From JANRKT01 sp033763355 (GTDB taxonomy: Bacteria; Bacteroidota; Bacteroidia; Chitinophagales; Chitinophagaceae): DNA of 9,646 bases. Positions 1 to 6,312 of the stretch are shown piece after piece. The first letter of the stretch is position 1. Each line of letters begins with the position of its first letter. The notes below the pieces were generated by a model. It saw only the letters and a program-made list of their open reading frames with translations, did no database searches and was not told the origin of the DNA. Made by a program: the position numbers and the translations under genes. The stretch is from NCBI GenBank assembly GCA_033763355.1, contig JANRKT010000214.1:1-9646 (forward strand), written 5' to 3'.

Positions 1-1
1 C

Positions 2-1348
2 ATACCACGTACTACTCCTGATGGAAAGCAGATAGTTTGCAAAGACGGTTCTGTGTGGCAGAAAGGAATGGATGAGCAACTGATAGCATGGGAAGCCAAT
101 GAAGGCATCCGCATCAGTGTTATCATTGCAGATTTAAAATATACGCACAATGGTCATCCGCTGCTGAAAGAAATGTTCAGTGAAGCCGGAAGCAGAGTGG
201 AATTTTCCGCTTCTGCCAACGGGCATGGAAAACCGGGTGAAATAAACCCAGAGGGAACATCATTATCTCCTGCTGCAGTAATCGCCGCAAAAGATGAAAC
301 TTCATCTGCACAAGGCAGAGGGATACAGTTTTCAGTTCCTCTATTATTTACTGTTCAGTTAGGAAATACTCAGGCTTCGGCATCTGTGCCAGCAGTATCA
401 ATTACAGAAACGCCTGCAAAAAATAATATTCCGGGTACAACTGCAAAATCAGAAGATATTCTGGAAAGAAGAAGAAGCATTGACGGGGATTACCATAACC
501 GCCCTGGATATAATCCGCACTTTTTAAGAGGTGGGCATTTCCCCATAAGCCTTGATGAACTTTTGCAGCATGTGCAGAATAAACTGGCGCCCTTAACACA
601 GGCTGTGGAGGATAACAGGAACTATCTTCATTACCAGAATTTTTCTGTTGCCATCAACAAGAGCCGCAAAATGAGTTTGCTTACTGCGGTAAATATTGAC
701 GGCAGGCAACTGGTGCAGATAAGAAGAGAGAATACACCATGGATACTGGATCCGAGAATGGACGAAAAATATCAGGCAGGTCCCGAAGTATATGCAGACA
801 ATGACCTTGACAGGGGCCACATGGTGAGGAGGCTTGACCCTGTGTGGGGAAGCAAGGCACAAGTTGCGAATGATGATACTTTTCATTTTACCAATTCATG
901 TCCGCAGGATAAAAACCTTAACCGGCGTTCATGGTCAAACCTTGAAGATTATATCCTGCATAACACGAATGATGAAGACCTGAAGGTATCTGTTTTTACC
1001 GGCCCTGTGTTCAGCGCAGACGATATCCCCTACCGCAATGTAAAACTGCCGCTGCAGTTTTATAAAATTGCAGCTATGATAAGAAAAGACGGGCAGCCGT
1101 CTGTTACCGGCTACCTCCTTACACAGGATGTAGAGAAGTACAGGGGAATGGAATTACTTGAAACCATCGGCGAAGACGGATTTGGCGCATTCAAAACTTA
1201 CCAGGTGCCGCTGAGGACCATTCAGCAGTTAACAGGATTGAACCTGGAAAGGCTGATGCAGTTTGACCCGATGGCAGAAGTTGACCCCAATGAAAGGATG
1301 AATTACAATGTAATTGAGAATGAAGGGCAGATTAGGTTATACAGGTGA
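2..1348 (+). CDS. DNA/RNA non-specific endonuclease (NUC1 / beta-beta-alpha-metal family), 5'-truncated by the window
   Basis: The reading frame is open to the left edge (448 visible codons). A GTG at 53 is the first possible start, but coding-like sequence continues upstream of it, so the true start is probably outside the window. The C-terminal half is a NUC1 nuclease that cleaves DNA and RNA with one Mg ion. The DRGHM motif has its general-base His at 818-820. TNSCPQ is followed by the metal-binding Asn at 920-922 and Glu at 944-946 (NLNRRSWSNLE). The LHYQNFSVAIN and FTGPVF blocks are also typical. The roughly 150 residues before it (VPLLFTVQLG, then a GYNPHFL linker) resemble the linker of multidomain nucleases that carry another effector domain in front; that is inference. 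The N-terminal part visible here was not recognised. No signal peptide can be judged because the start is missing. The gene ends 39 bases before a strong inverted repeat. Confidence 0.9.
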   Translation: MPRTTPDGKQIVCKDGSVWQKGMDEQLIAWEANEGIRISVIIADLKYTHNGHPLLKEMFSEAGSRVEFSASANGHGKPGEINPEGTSLSPAAVIAAKDETSSAQGRGIQFSVPLLFTVQLGNTQASASVPAVSITETPAKNNIPGTTAKSEDILERRRSIDGDYHNRPGYNPHFLRGGHFPISLDELLQHVQNKLAPLTQAVEDNRNYLHYQNFSVAINKSRKMSLLTAVNIDGRQLVQIRRENTPWILDPRMDEKYQAGPEVYADNDLDRGHMVRRLDPVWGSKAQVANDDTFHFTNSCPQDKNLNRRSWSNLEDYILHNTNDEDLKVSVFTGPVFSADDIPYRNVKLPLQFYKIAAMIRKDGQPSVTGYLLTQDVEKYRGMELLETIGEDGFGAFKTYQVPLRTIQQLTGLNLERLMQFDPMAEVDPNERMNYNVIENEGQIRLYR

Positions 1349-1387
1349 AAGAAAAAGGTTTTTGTGACATTGATAAACTGATTAAAC

Positions 1388-1449
1388 AAAAACCTGGCAG
1401 ATGTGATTAATGCAATGCAGGGGTTAAAAGTAAAACCTGCCAGGTTTTT
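1388..1449 (+). terminator. Long-loop inverted repeat after the nuclease gene, probable terminator
   Basis: A perfect 13-base inverted repeat, AAAAACCTGGCAG at 1388-1400 and CTGCCAGGTTTTT at 1437-1449, lies 39 bases after the nuclease stop. It has A5 before the left arm and T5 within the right arm, and a further T7 run follows at about 1457-1463, so it could work in both directions. The 36-base loop is long for an intrinsic terminator. A GCAGG in the loop can pair with the CCTGC that starts the right arm, giving a competing smaller hairpin next to the T-run. Confidence 0.6.
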
Positions 1450-1523
1450 AAAATTGTTTTTTTATAAGATGTAAAAGATGGCATCAGGCGGGTGATATAC
1501 CACAAAGTCTCGTAAATCTACTA

Positions 1524-1555
1524 TTGGAAACGGGGCTGCGGGTATCATAGCTTTG
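1524..1555 (+). promoter_or_regulatory. Orphan Bacteroidota-type promoter-like sequence
   Basis: TTG at 1524-1526 is followed after 21 bases by TAGCTTTG at 1548-1555, which fits the TAnnTTTG -7 consensus. Only a five-codon reading frame (ATG at 1560, stop TAG) follows, and the next gene starts 385 bases later. It could drive a long leader of the metzincin mRNA, be the relic of a lost gene, or be chance. Confidence 0.25.
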
Positions 1556-1835
1556 CAAATATGGACGGGGTATAGTTGCTTGCATTAAAATCAGGAACCA
1601 CTTTCTCCTGCGGTAATTTTCTTCAGCAATGGTTTTCTTTTCATTCTTACAGTTTCTTCAACCACCCTGAGCGATTTCGTATTCCTGTTAATGTTCTGAT
1701 TTTGTAGAAGGGATTTGAGGCAGTCGCTGGTCAGCAGTCATCAGTCATAGCAAGGGTAAGCAGTTTGCAATCGCAATTAAAGTATTTGATAATAAGTATT
1801 TCAAATAATCTAATTCATGCTGTTTACTGCATTTT

Positions 1836-1888
1836 TGACTTTTGGCTTTTGACTTTTCTGACTTCTTTGACTCATTTGACTTGCTGAC
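1836..1888. repeat. Degenerate GACTTTT word run
   Basis: Seven irregular copies of a TGACTT/TTGACTTTT-like word follow each other: TTGACTTTT, TTGGCTTTT, TTGACTTTT, CTGACTTC, TTTGACTC, TTTGACTT and GCTGAC. They are spaced 7 to 10 bases apart and stop about 50 bases before the metzincin ATG. The strand is strongly T/C-rich. It is not a perfect microsatellite. It may be a decayed simple repeat or a cluster of binding sites. Confidence 0.55.
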
Positions 1889-1939
1889 AGCCCTCTCCCG
1901 ATTGGTACAATATTTTTTAACTTTTTAAAACTCTTGCCT

Positions 1940-4168
1940 ATGTCTCCTAAAGATCCATCAGTACTGGAAACGGGCAATGATGTGGTACAGGAAATTGAAC
2001 CACATGCCCCCGACACTACACATGCTGTAAAAGGCAACGGGCACTCTGCTGACTATGAAAAAATTGAAATTACACCTGAAGGAAAACTCAGCAAAGCCAA
2101 GGAGCCTACTCTCACTGCTCCGCCTGAAGATATCGTTTATCCTGAAGAAAGGATGGGTATTCCTGCAACACCGGAAGCCATCCCAACACCCATCCCGCCA
2201 TTGCTGATACGCAGGCAGGTGAGCGGAAGTTATAGCGGCATAAGCGGCGCTTTCCGTTTAGACCTCCGTGCGGATGTTGACCGCCCCGGCGCATTAAATA
2301 CAGCCAGCTTTGACTTCTTCAGCCTTGGCGCTGTTACCAATTATTTTGGTTCATTCCGGCTTGTTACACCGGTAATATCTTACACTACTACAAAAGTTAC
2401 CATTGATGCCGGCATTACCGGCACAGTAACCGTTTGGGCCAACCGTGTAAGAATTGAAATTAACCGGAACCTTATCTTTTCACCCGCTGCCCCTGCTGTT
2501 GTAAGTTTTTTCCGCAACACCACTGCCGGAACAGTTTACAACTGCAATTTCCAGAACACGTATTTCAGGACTGTTTTGCTGGAAACCGACTATGAAACAG
2601 GAACAAGCCTTGCCGGTGATTATAACACAGCATCCTTCCCCTCACCTTTACCGCACAGGATACTGAATGTAGTAAAAGCATATGGTGAAGCCGGTGTGAA
2701 TATGGTAATGACAGGAAGAAACAATTCCGTTACAAGCGGCGAAGCAGGCCCTGATGCAAGGTGGACTGAAACAGAAATGCATGCGTCCATGGTAAGGCAT
2801 TTCAGCCGTTTCAGCAACCTGCCCCAATGGGCGGTATGGCTGTTTGCTGCACGAAGTGCAACAAGCAATACATTGCTGGGAATTATGTTTGATTACCTGC
2901 CTGGCTTAAGGGCGCACCGCCAGGGTTGTGCAGTGTTCCAGGATACCATTAAAAACTACCACCCCACTGCTGCTGATTATAACCGGCACCTGTTGTACAC
3001 TTATGTACATGAGTTAGGCCATGCCTTTAACCTGCTGCATTCATGGGATAAGGCCCGTCCGGACAGCCTGAGCTGGATGAATTACGACTGGCGTTACGAC
3101 CAGCGCAACGGCCTCGGTTCTTACTGGAACAATTTTAACTTCCGTTTCGACAATGGCGAACTGCTTCATCTCCGCCACGGTTTCCGTAACAATGTAATTA
3201 TGGGTGGCAGCGACTGGGCAGTTGGCGCAGGACTTGAGCATGGTGAATCCATTGCCATGTTTAACCAGGATATGATTGAAAACAACAGCGGGTTGAAACT
3301 GGAACTGCAGCCATCGAAAAAATCATTTGCTTTGGGCGAACCGGTGGTAACAGAAATAAAACTGCGCTGCATGGATATGAACGGGCAAACCGTTAATGCC
3401 AACCTGCACCCCAAATACGACCAGGTGCGCATTGGCATTTTAAAACCCAATGGCAAGGTGATGGTGTATGAACCCATTGCACACAACTGTGTAATACCGA
3501 AAGAAGCAACGCTTACAAAAGATGACAACACAGCTTATGCAAGCGCTTACATCGGGTATGGAAAAGAAGGTTTCTATTTTGACCAGCCGGGATTTTACAG
3601 GATAAAAGCCGCTTACCTGTACAAAGATGGCAGCATCATTCAGTCTGATGAAATAACCATACGCGTTAAATCACCGGTAACAGCAGCTGAAGATGAAATT
3701 GCTGACCTCTATTTCAGCAGCGATGCAGGCACATTGTTCTATCTCCTTGGTTCAGATTCTGAATCCCTGAAGAAAGGTATGGATGATTTCAGGCTCGTTT
3801 CAGATAAATACAAAACCAATGACCTGAGCATTTATGCTGAAATGGTGCTGGGTGTAAATGATGCCATGAAATTTAAAACTGCTGATACCGAAATCAATAA
3901 GGTAACAGTACGCAAACGCAACCTCAGTGCTGCCAAAAGCAAGATCAGCAAGGTGATCGGCGCCTCAAAAGGTGTGGAAGGAATTGACAACATTACACTT
4001 AACTGGCTGTACCGCCACCTGGCAAAAGGTTATTTGCTTGAAGGTGATGAAAAAACAGCAAAGGCTACTTTGGATGAAATGGAAAAAACATTCAAAGCTA
4101 AAAAACTCAAACCTGCAGTTTTGCAAACAATTGCCAGTCAGGCTGCAGAAGTAATGAAGCTCAGTTAG
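1940..4168 (+). CDS. Large leaderless metzincin-type zinc metallopeptidase
   Basis: 742 residues from the ATG at 1940; a TTG two codons upstream is a less likely start. The zinc site HELGHAFNLLH puts ligands at H357, H361 and H367, with E358 as catalytic base. It has the metzincin spacing, with Asn where Gly is usual, and SWMNY (M380) fits the Met-turn. There is no signal peptide or membrane segment, so it is cytoplasmic or exported by another route. Layout: a polar, Pro-rich tail (1-90), a beta-rich domain (about 91-180), a pre-catalytic region with RQGCAVF (330s), the protease core (to about 450), an Ig-like beta domain (about 455-577) and a helical TPR-like end (about 585-742). The specific family was not named. 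A near-match TAACTTTT -7 box lies at 1918-1925. It is codirectional with the upstream nuclease but separated from it by a probable terminator. The substrate is unknown. Confidence 0.85.
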   Translation: MSPKDPSVLETGNDVVQEIEPHAPDTTHAVKGNGHSADYEKIEITPEGKLSKAKEPTLTAPPEDIVYPEERMGIPATPEAIPTPIPPLLIRRQVSGSYSGISGAFRLDLRADVDRPGALNTASFDFFSLGAVTNYFGSFRLVTPVISYTTTKVTIDAGITGTVTVWANRVRIEINRNLIFSPAAPAVVSFFRNTTAGTVYNCNFQNTYFRTVLLETDYETGTSLAGDYNTASFPSPLPHRILNVVKAYGEAGVNMVMTGRNNSVTSGEAGPDARWTETEMHASMVRHFSRFSNLPQWAVWLFAARSATSNTLLGIMFDYLPGLRAHRQGCAVFQDTIKNYHPTAADYNRHLLYTYVHELGHAFNLLHSWDKARPDSLSWMNYDWRYDQRNGLGSYWNNFNFRFDNGELLHLRHGFRNNVIMGGSDWAVGAGLEHGESIAMFNQDMIENNSGLKLELQPSKKSFALGEPVVTEIKLRCMDMNGQTVNANLHPKYDQVRIGILKPNGKVMVYEPIAHNCVIPKEATLTKDDNTAYASAYIGYGKEGFYFDQPGFYRIKAAYLYKDGSIIQSDEITIRVKSPVTAAEDEIADLYFSSDAGTLFYLLGSDSESLKKGMDDFRLVSDKYKTNDLSIYAEMVLGVNDAMKFKTADTEINKVTVRKRNLSAAKSKISKVIGASKGVEGIDNITLNWLYRHLAKGYLLEGDEKTAKATLDEMEKTFKAKKLKPAVLQTIASQAAEVMKLS

Positions 4169-4172
4169 TGTG

Positions 4173-4190
4173 TCCCGATAGTTATCGGGA
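4173..4190. repeat. Perfect palindrome TCCCGATA-GT-TATCGGGA
   Basis: An 8-base perfect inverted repeat with a 2-base centre begins 4 bases after the metzincin stop. No T-run follows, so it is not a textbook intrinsic terminator. My recollection is that similar CCCGATAG/CTATCGGG palindromes recur at gene ends in Bacteroidota. It may act as a 3'-end RNA stabiliser or a REP-like element. Confidence 0.6.
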
Positions 4191-4216
4191 TTGTGGTTCC
4201 TTTAACCATGTGCTGT

Positions 4217-4246
4217 AACAGCCCTGTACGTAGACGGGGCTGTTTT
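4217..4246 (+). terminator. Intrinsic terminator of the metzincin gene
   Basis: AACAGCCC at 4217-4224 pairs with GGGCTGTT at 4237-4244. The stem can extend by a wobble pair and two Watson-Crick pairs to a 6-base loop, and TTTT follows at 4243-4246. It lies 49 bases after the metzincin stop. Confidence 0.75.
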
Positions 4247-4261
4247 ATATGGGAGAAGTTT

Positions 4262-4638
4262 GCCACAGATTACACAGATTAACACAGAGAAAAATTGAGC
4301 TGCGAATGACACGAATAGAAAAATTATGCAACAACCCCAACCAAATTGATTATTGCAGGACTTTATCGGCCGCAGCGATTTCTCAATAGCGATGGGTTTC
4401 ATACCCATCGCGTCCTTTTTTAGCCACAGATTACACAGATTAACACAGAAAAAAATTAAACTGCGGATGACACGAATAGAAAAATTATGCAACAACCCCA
4501 ACCAAATTGATTGTTGCAAGACTTTATCAGCCGCAGCGATTTCTCGATAACGATCGGTTTTATACCCATCACTTCCTTTTATAGCCACAGAATACACAGA
4601 TTAACACAGAGAAAAATTTGGTCACGAATAGCACGAAT
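4262..4638. repeat. 161-base tandem repeat array, two full copies plus a partial third
   Basis: Copies begin at 4262, 4423 and 4584, an exact period of 161. Copies 1 and 2 differ at about 14 of 161 positions by eye (about 91% identical), mostly transitions. Copy 3 matches for about 35 bases and then only loosely through CACGAAT words to about 4638. Each copy opens with GCCACAGATTACACAGATTA, itself a tandem of the 9-mer CACAGATTA, followed by ACACAGA. This opening block resembles a dispersed intergenic repeat that I recall from many environmental bacteria. The period is not a multiple of three, so the open frames across it are not a conserved protein. The array fills the gap between the terminator at 4217-4246 and the ypdA-like stop at 4653. 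No gene is supported here. Confidence 0.9.
4389..4421 (+). terminator. Hairpin with T-run inside repeat copy 1
   Basis: GCGATGGGT at 4389-4397 and ACCCATCGC at 4403-4411 form a perfect 9-base stem with a 5-base loop, followed by T6 at 4416-4421. It has the form of a plus-strand intrinsic terminator and would back up the one at 4217-4246. The equivalent in copy 2 (4550-4572) has three mismatches and a shorter T-run, so it is probably not functional. Confidence 0.55.
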
Positions 4639-4652
4639 GAACACACAAAAAA

Positions 4653-5624
4653 TTACACTTTCCATTTCGCTTTAAGATCCTGTATGATCAGGTCAGCATG
4701 TTCCCTTGAATTTTCAATAAACCATTTATTGGTTTGAAGGCCCCCGCAGATAACGCCGGCAAGATAAACTGAAGGAACATTGGTCTCCATAGTTTGTGTG
4801 CTGTGAAAGGGGGTTCTCATGGCATCATCGCCCAACTGAATACCGAGGCTTTGAAGAAAAGAAAAATCGGGCAGGTAACCCGTCATGGCCAAAACATAAT
4901 CATTGGCAATTGTGGTTTGTTCCTCAGGCCCCGCAATATCAATTTCATTTTCTCTTACAGCTGTAATATGCGAATTAAAATAAGCCTTGATTGAACCTTC
5001 TTTAATACGGTTTTCAATATCAGGCTTGGCCCAGTATTTTACGTTATCCTGAATGGCCGGTTCACGTATCACCATTGTTACTTCAGCGCCTTTGCGGTAA
5101 GTTTCAAGGGCCACATCTACCGCGGAGTTGGCGGCGCCTACAACAGCAATCTTCTGCCCGTAATAAGGATGTGGCTCTTTGTAGTAATGATGAACTTTAG
5201 GTAAATCTTCACCGGGTATGTTCATCAGGTTGGGTATATCATAAAAACCAGTTGCAATAATAATGGCTTTGGCCTGGTAATTATTTTTTTCTGTAACCAC
5301 ATCATAGGTACCATTGGTTATATTAACCGCTTTTACTTTTTCATACAACCTTACATTCAGTTTCCAGTGCATGGCCACACGGCGGTAATACTCCAGCGCT
5401 TCATCCCTCGTTGGCTTGGCATTGTGAGAAATAAATGGCACCCCTCCTATTTCCAGCCTTTCTGAAGTAGAAAAAAAAGTCATATTGAGAGGATAATTAT
5501 AAAGCGAATTAACCAGTGTTCCTTTCTCAATAATAACATAAGAGAACCCTGCTTTCCTGCATTCAATGCCGCAGGCCATGCCTATTGGCCCTGCACCGAT
5601 GATAATAACATCAAATTGTTCCAT
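4653..5624 (-). CDS. ypdA: YpdA/Bdr-family FAD-NAD(P)H flavoprotein, putative bacillithiol disulfide reductase
   Basis: 323 residues from ATG at 5624; the 14-codon in-frame extension upstream is rejected because the FAD motif sits at the normal distance from this Met. G10-A-G12-P-I-G15 is the FAD Rossmann motif and VVGAANSA (161-168) the NAD(P)H motif. IATGFYDIP and YLAGVICGG complete the two-dinucleotide fold. NYPLNMTFFSTSERLEIGG, KVHHYYKEPHPYYGQ and FIENSREHA are family blocks. YpdA enzymes reduce oxidised bacillithiol (BSSB) with NADPH in the cytoplasm. The Cys14 considered important in the Staphylococcus aureus enzyme is Ile14 here, and there is no CxxC thioredoxin-reductase pair, so the exact substrate is uncertain. 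The gene lies 108 bases downstream of the VOC gene on the same strand and may be cotranscribed with it. Confidence 0.85.
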   Translation of the reverse strand: MEQFDVIIIGAGPIGMACGIECRKAGFSYVIIEKGTLVNSLYNYPLNMTFFSTSERLEIGGVPFISHNAKPTRDEALEYYRRVAMHWKLNVRLYEKVKAVNITNGTYDVVTEKNNYQAKAIIIATGFYDIPNLMNIPGEDLPKVHHYYKEPHPYYGQKIAVVGAANSAVDVALETYRKGAEVTMVIREPAIQDNVKYWAKPDIENRIKEGSIKAYFNSHITAVRENEIDIAGPEEQTTIANDYVLAMTGYLPDFSFLQSLGIQLGDDAMRTPFHSTQTMETNVPSVYLAGVICGGLQTNKWFIENSREHADLIIQDLKAKWKV

Positions 5625-5732
5625 TGTTTTGTATAACACTTTTCTTAGAACCTTCCACGAATACACAAAGTGCCTTTAGATTAAAATAGAGATGGCTTCT
5701 TGTTCTTTGTTTTTTTGTGGGATACATTTTAT

Positions 5733-6230
5733 TTAATCCGCTAATTTCAGCAAAGCATTTATATCAAGGCTTTCCGTGTACATCTCCAGGTTGCCATTTT
5801 CATCAGCAGGCCATTGCTCTTTGGGCCGGTCCCAGTACAACTCCACACCATTCTCATCGGGATCATTAAGGTATATCGCTTCAGATACGCCATGATCAGC
5901 AACACCGGTTAAATTTATACCACTTTTCAAAACTCTTTTTACTGCAACCGCAAGGTCTTTACGGGTGGGATATAGTATGGCTATATGGTACAGGCCTGCA
6001 GCCTTCACCGGCGCCGGGCCTGCATTTTTTGAATGCCATGTATTGAGGCCAATGTGGTGGTGGTAACCGCCTGCGCTGATAAAAGCCGCTTGTGCGCCCA
6101 TCTTTGCCATTAACTGAAACCCCAGTACACCGCAATAAAAATCAAGCGAACGTTGCAGGTCGCTTACTTTCAGGTGCACATGCCCTATCCTGGTTTGCGC
6201 CGGAACAACATATTCCCCGTTCATCTTCAT
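5733..6230 (-). CDS. VOC-family protein, CatE-like (catechol-2,3-dioxygenase/glyoxalase fold)
   Basis: 165 residues from ATG at 6230. A second ATG two codons in and a TTG one codon upstream are alternatives. It holds the paired beta-alpha-beta-beta-beta modules of the vicinal oxygen chelate fold. GHVHLKVSDL with FYCGVLGF opens the first module, GGYHHHIGLNTW (H57-H59) closes it, GLYHIAILYP (H82) opens the second, and DPDENGVELYWDRP (E130) closes it. H17, H82 and E130 align with metal ligands of glyoxalase I, and one of H57-H59 may also bind metal. The blocks match the CatE/YfiE-type branch, often annotated as dioxygenase, but at half the length of two-domain extradiol dioxygenases, so the substrate is unproven. 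It is divergent from the DUF4403 gene, sharing an 82-base intergenic region, and lies upstream of the ypdA-like gene. Confidence 0.85.
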   Translation of the reverse strand: MKMNGEYVVPAQTRIGHVHLKVSDLQRSLDFYCGVLGFQLMAKMGAQAAFISAGGYHHHIGLNTWHSKNAGPAPVKAAGLYHIAILYPTRKDLAVAVKRVLKSGINLTGVADHGVSEAIYLNDPDENGVELYWDRPKEQWPADENGNLEMYTESLDINALLKLAD

Positions 6231-6254
6231 CAAATTTTAATTAAAAATAAATCA

Positions 6255-6289
6255 TTGCGGCACAATAAAACACCTGCATAGTATCTTTA
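6255..6289 (+). promoter_or_regulatory. Probable promoter of the DUF4403 gene
   Basis: TATCTTTA at 6282-6289 matches TAnnTTTG at all but the last base and ends 23 bases before the ATG at 6313, a usual distance. A TTG at 6255-6257 is a possible -33 element, though the 24-base spacer is slightly long. Confidence 0.4.
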
Positions 6290-6312
6290 TACAATCAGTA
6301 ACCATTTCCCTT

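Larger units (their letters stand above)
1349..1939. other. 591-base intergenic spacer between nuclease and metzincin
   Basis: No convincing gene is present on either strand. From left to right it holds the inverted repeat at 1388-1449, a promoter-like sequence at 1524-1555 not followed by a gene, a minus-strand open stretch at 1591-1737 without a start codon, a GTCAGCAGTCATCAGTCAT word cluster at 1730-1748, and the GACTTTT-like word run at 1836-1888. The mixture of start-less coding-like sequence and short word repeats suggests decayed sequence, but nothing in it was identified. Confidence 0.6.

Noticed and set aside
1591..1737. Minus-strand 48-codon open stretch with a Lys/Arg-rich, protein-like composition
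   Set aside because: It begins right after a stop codon and has no ATG until codon 32, leaving 17 residues. It could be a gene remnant, but I recognise no family and cannot separate it from chance.
1810..2037. Minus-strand open frame overlapping the metzincin start
   Set aside because: Its C-terminal part is the translation of the GACTTTT word run (repeating SQ/SQK), and the rest is antisense to the metzincin gene.
4202..4597. Minus-strand 131-codon open frame across the tandem repeats
   Set aside because: It simply reads through the 161-base repeat in two different frames (period not divisible by three), so the two repeat copies give unrelated peptides. It also covers the terminator. The plus-strand frame at 4353-4550 is rejected for the same reason.
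4262..4638. CRISPR-like array
   Set aside because: The whole 161-base unit is repeated, including what would be spacers, and there are only three starts. No cas genes are present.
5625..5666. 14-residue N-terminal extension of the ypdA-like protein
   Set aside because: YpdA proteins begin a few residues before the FAD motif, as does the Met at 5624. The extension has no family similarity.
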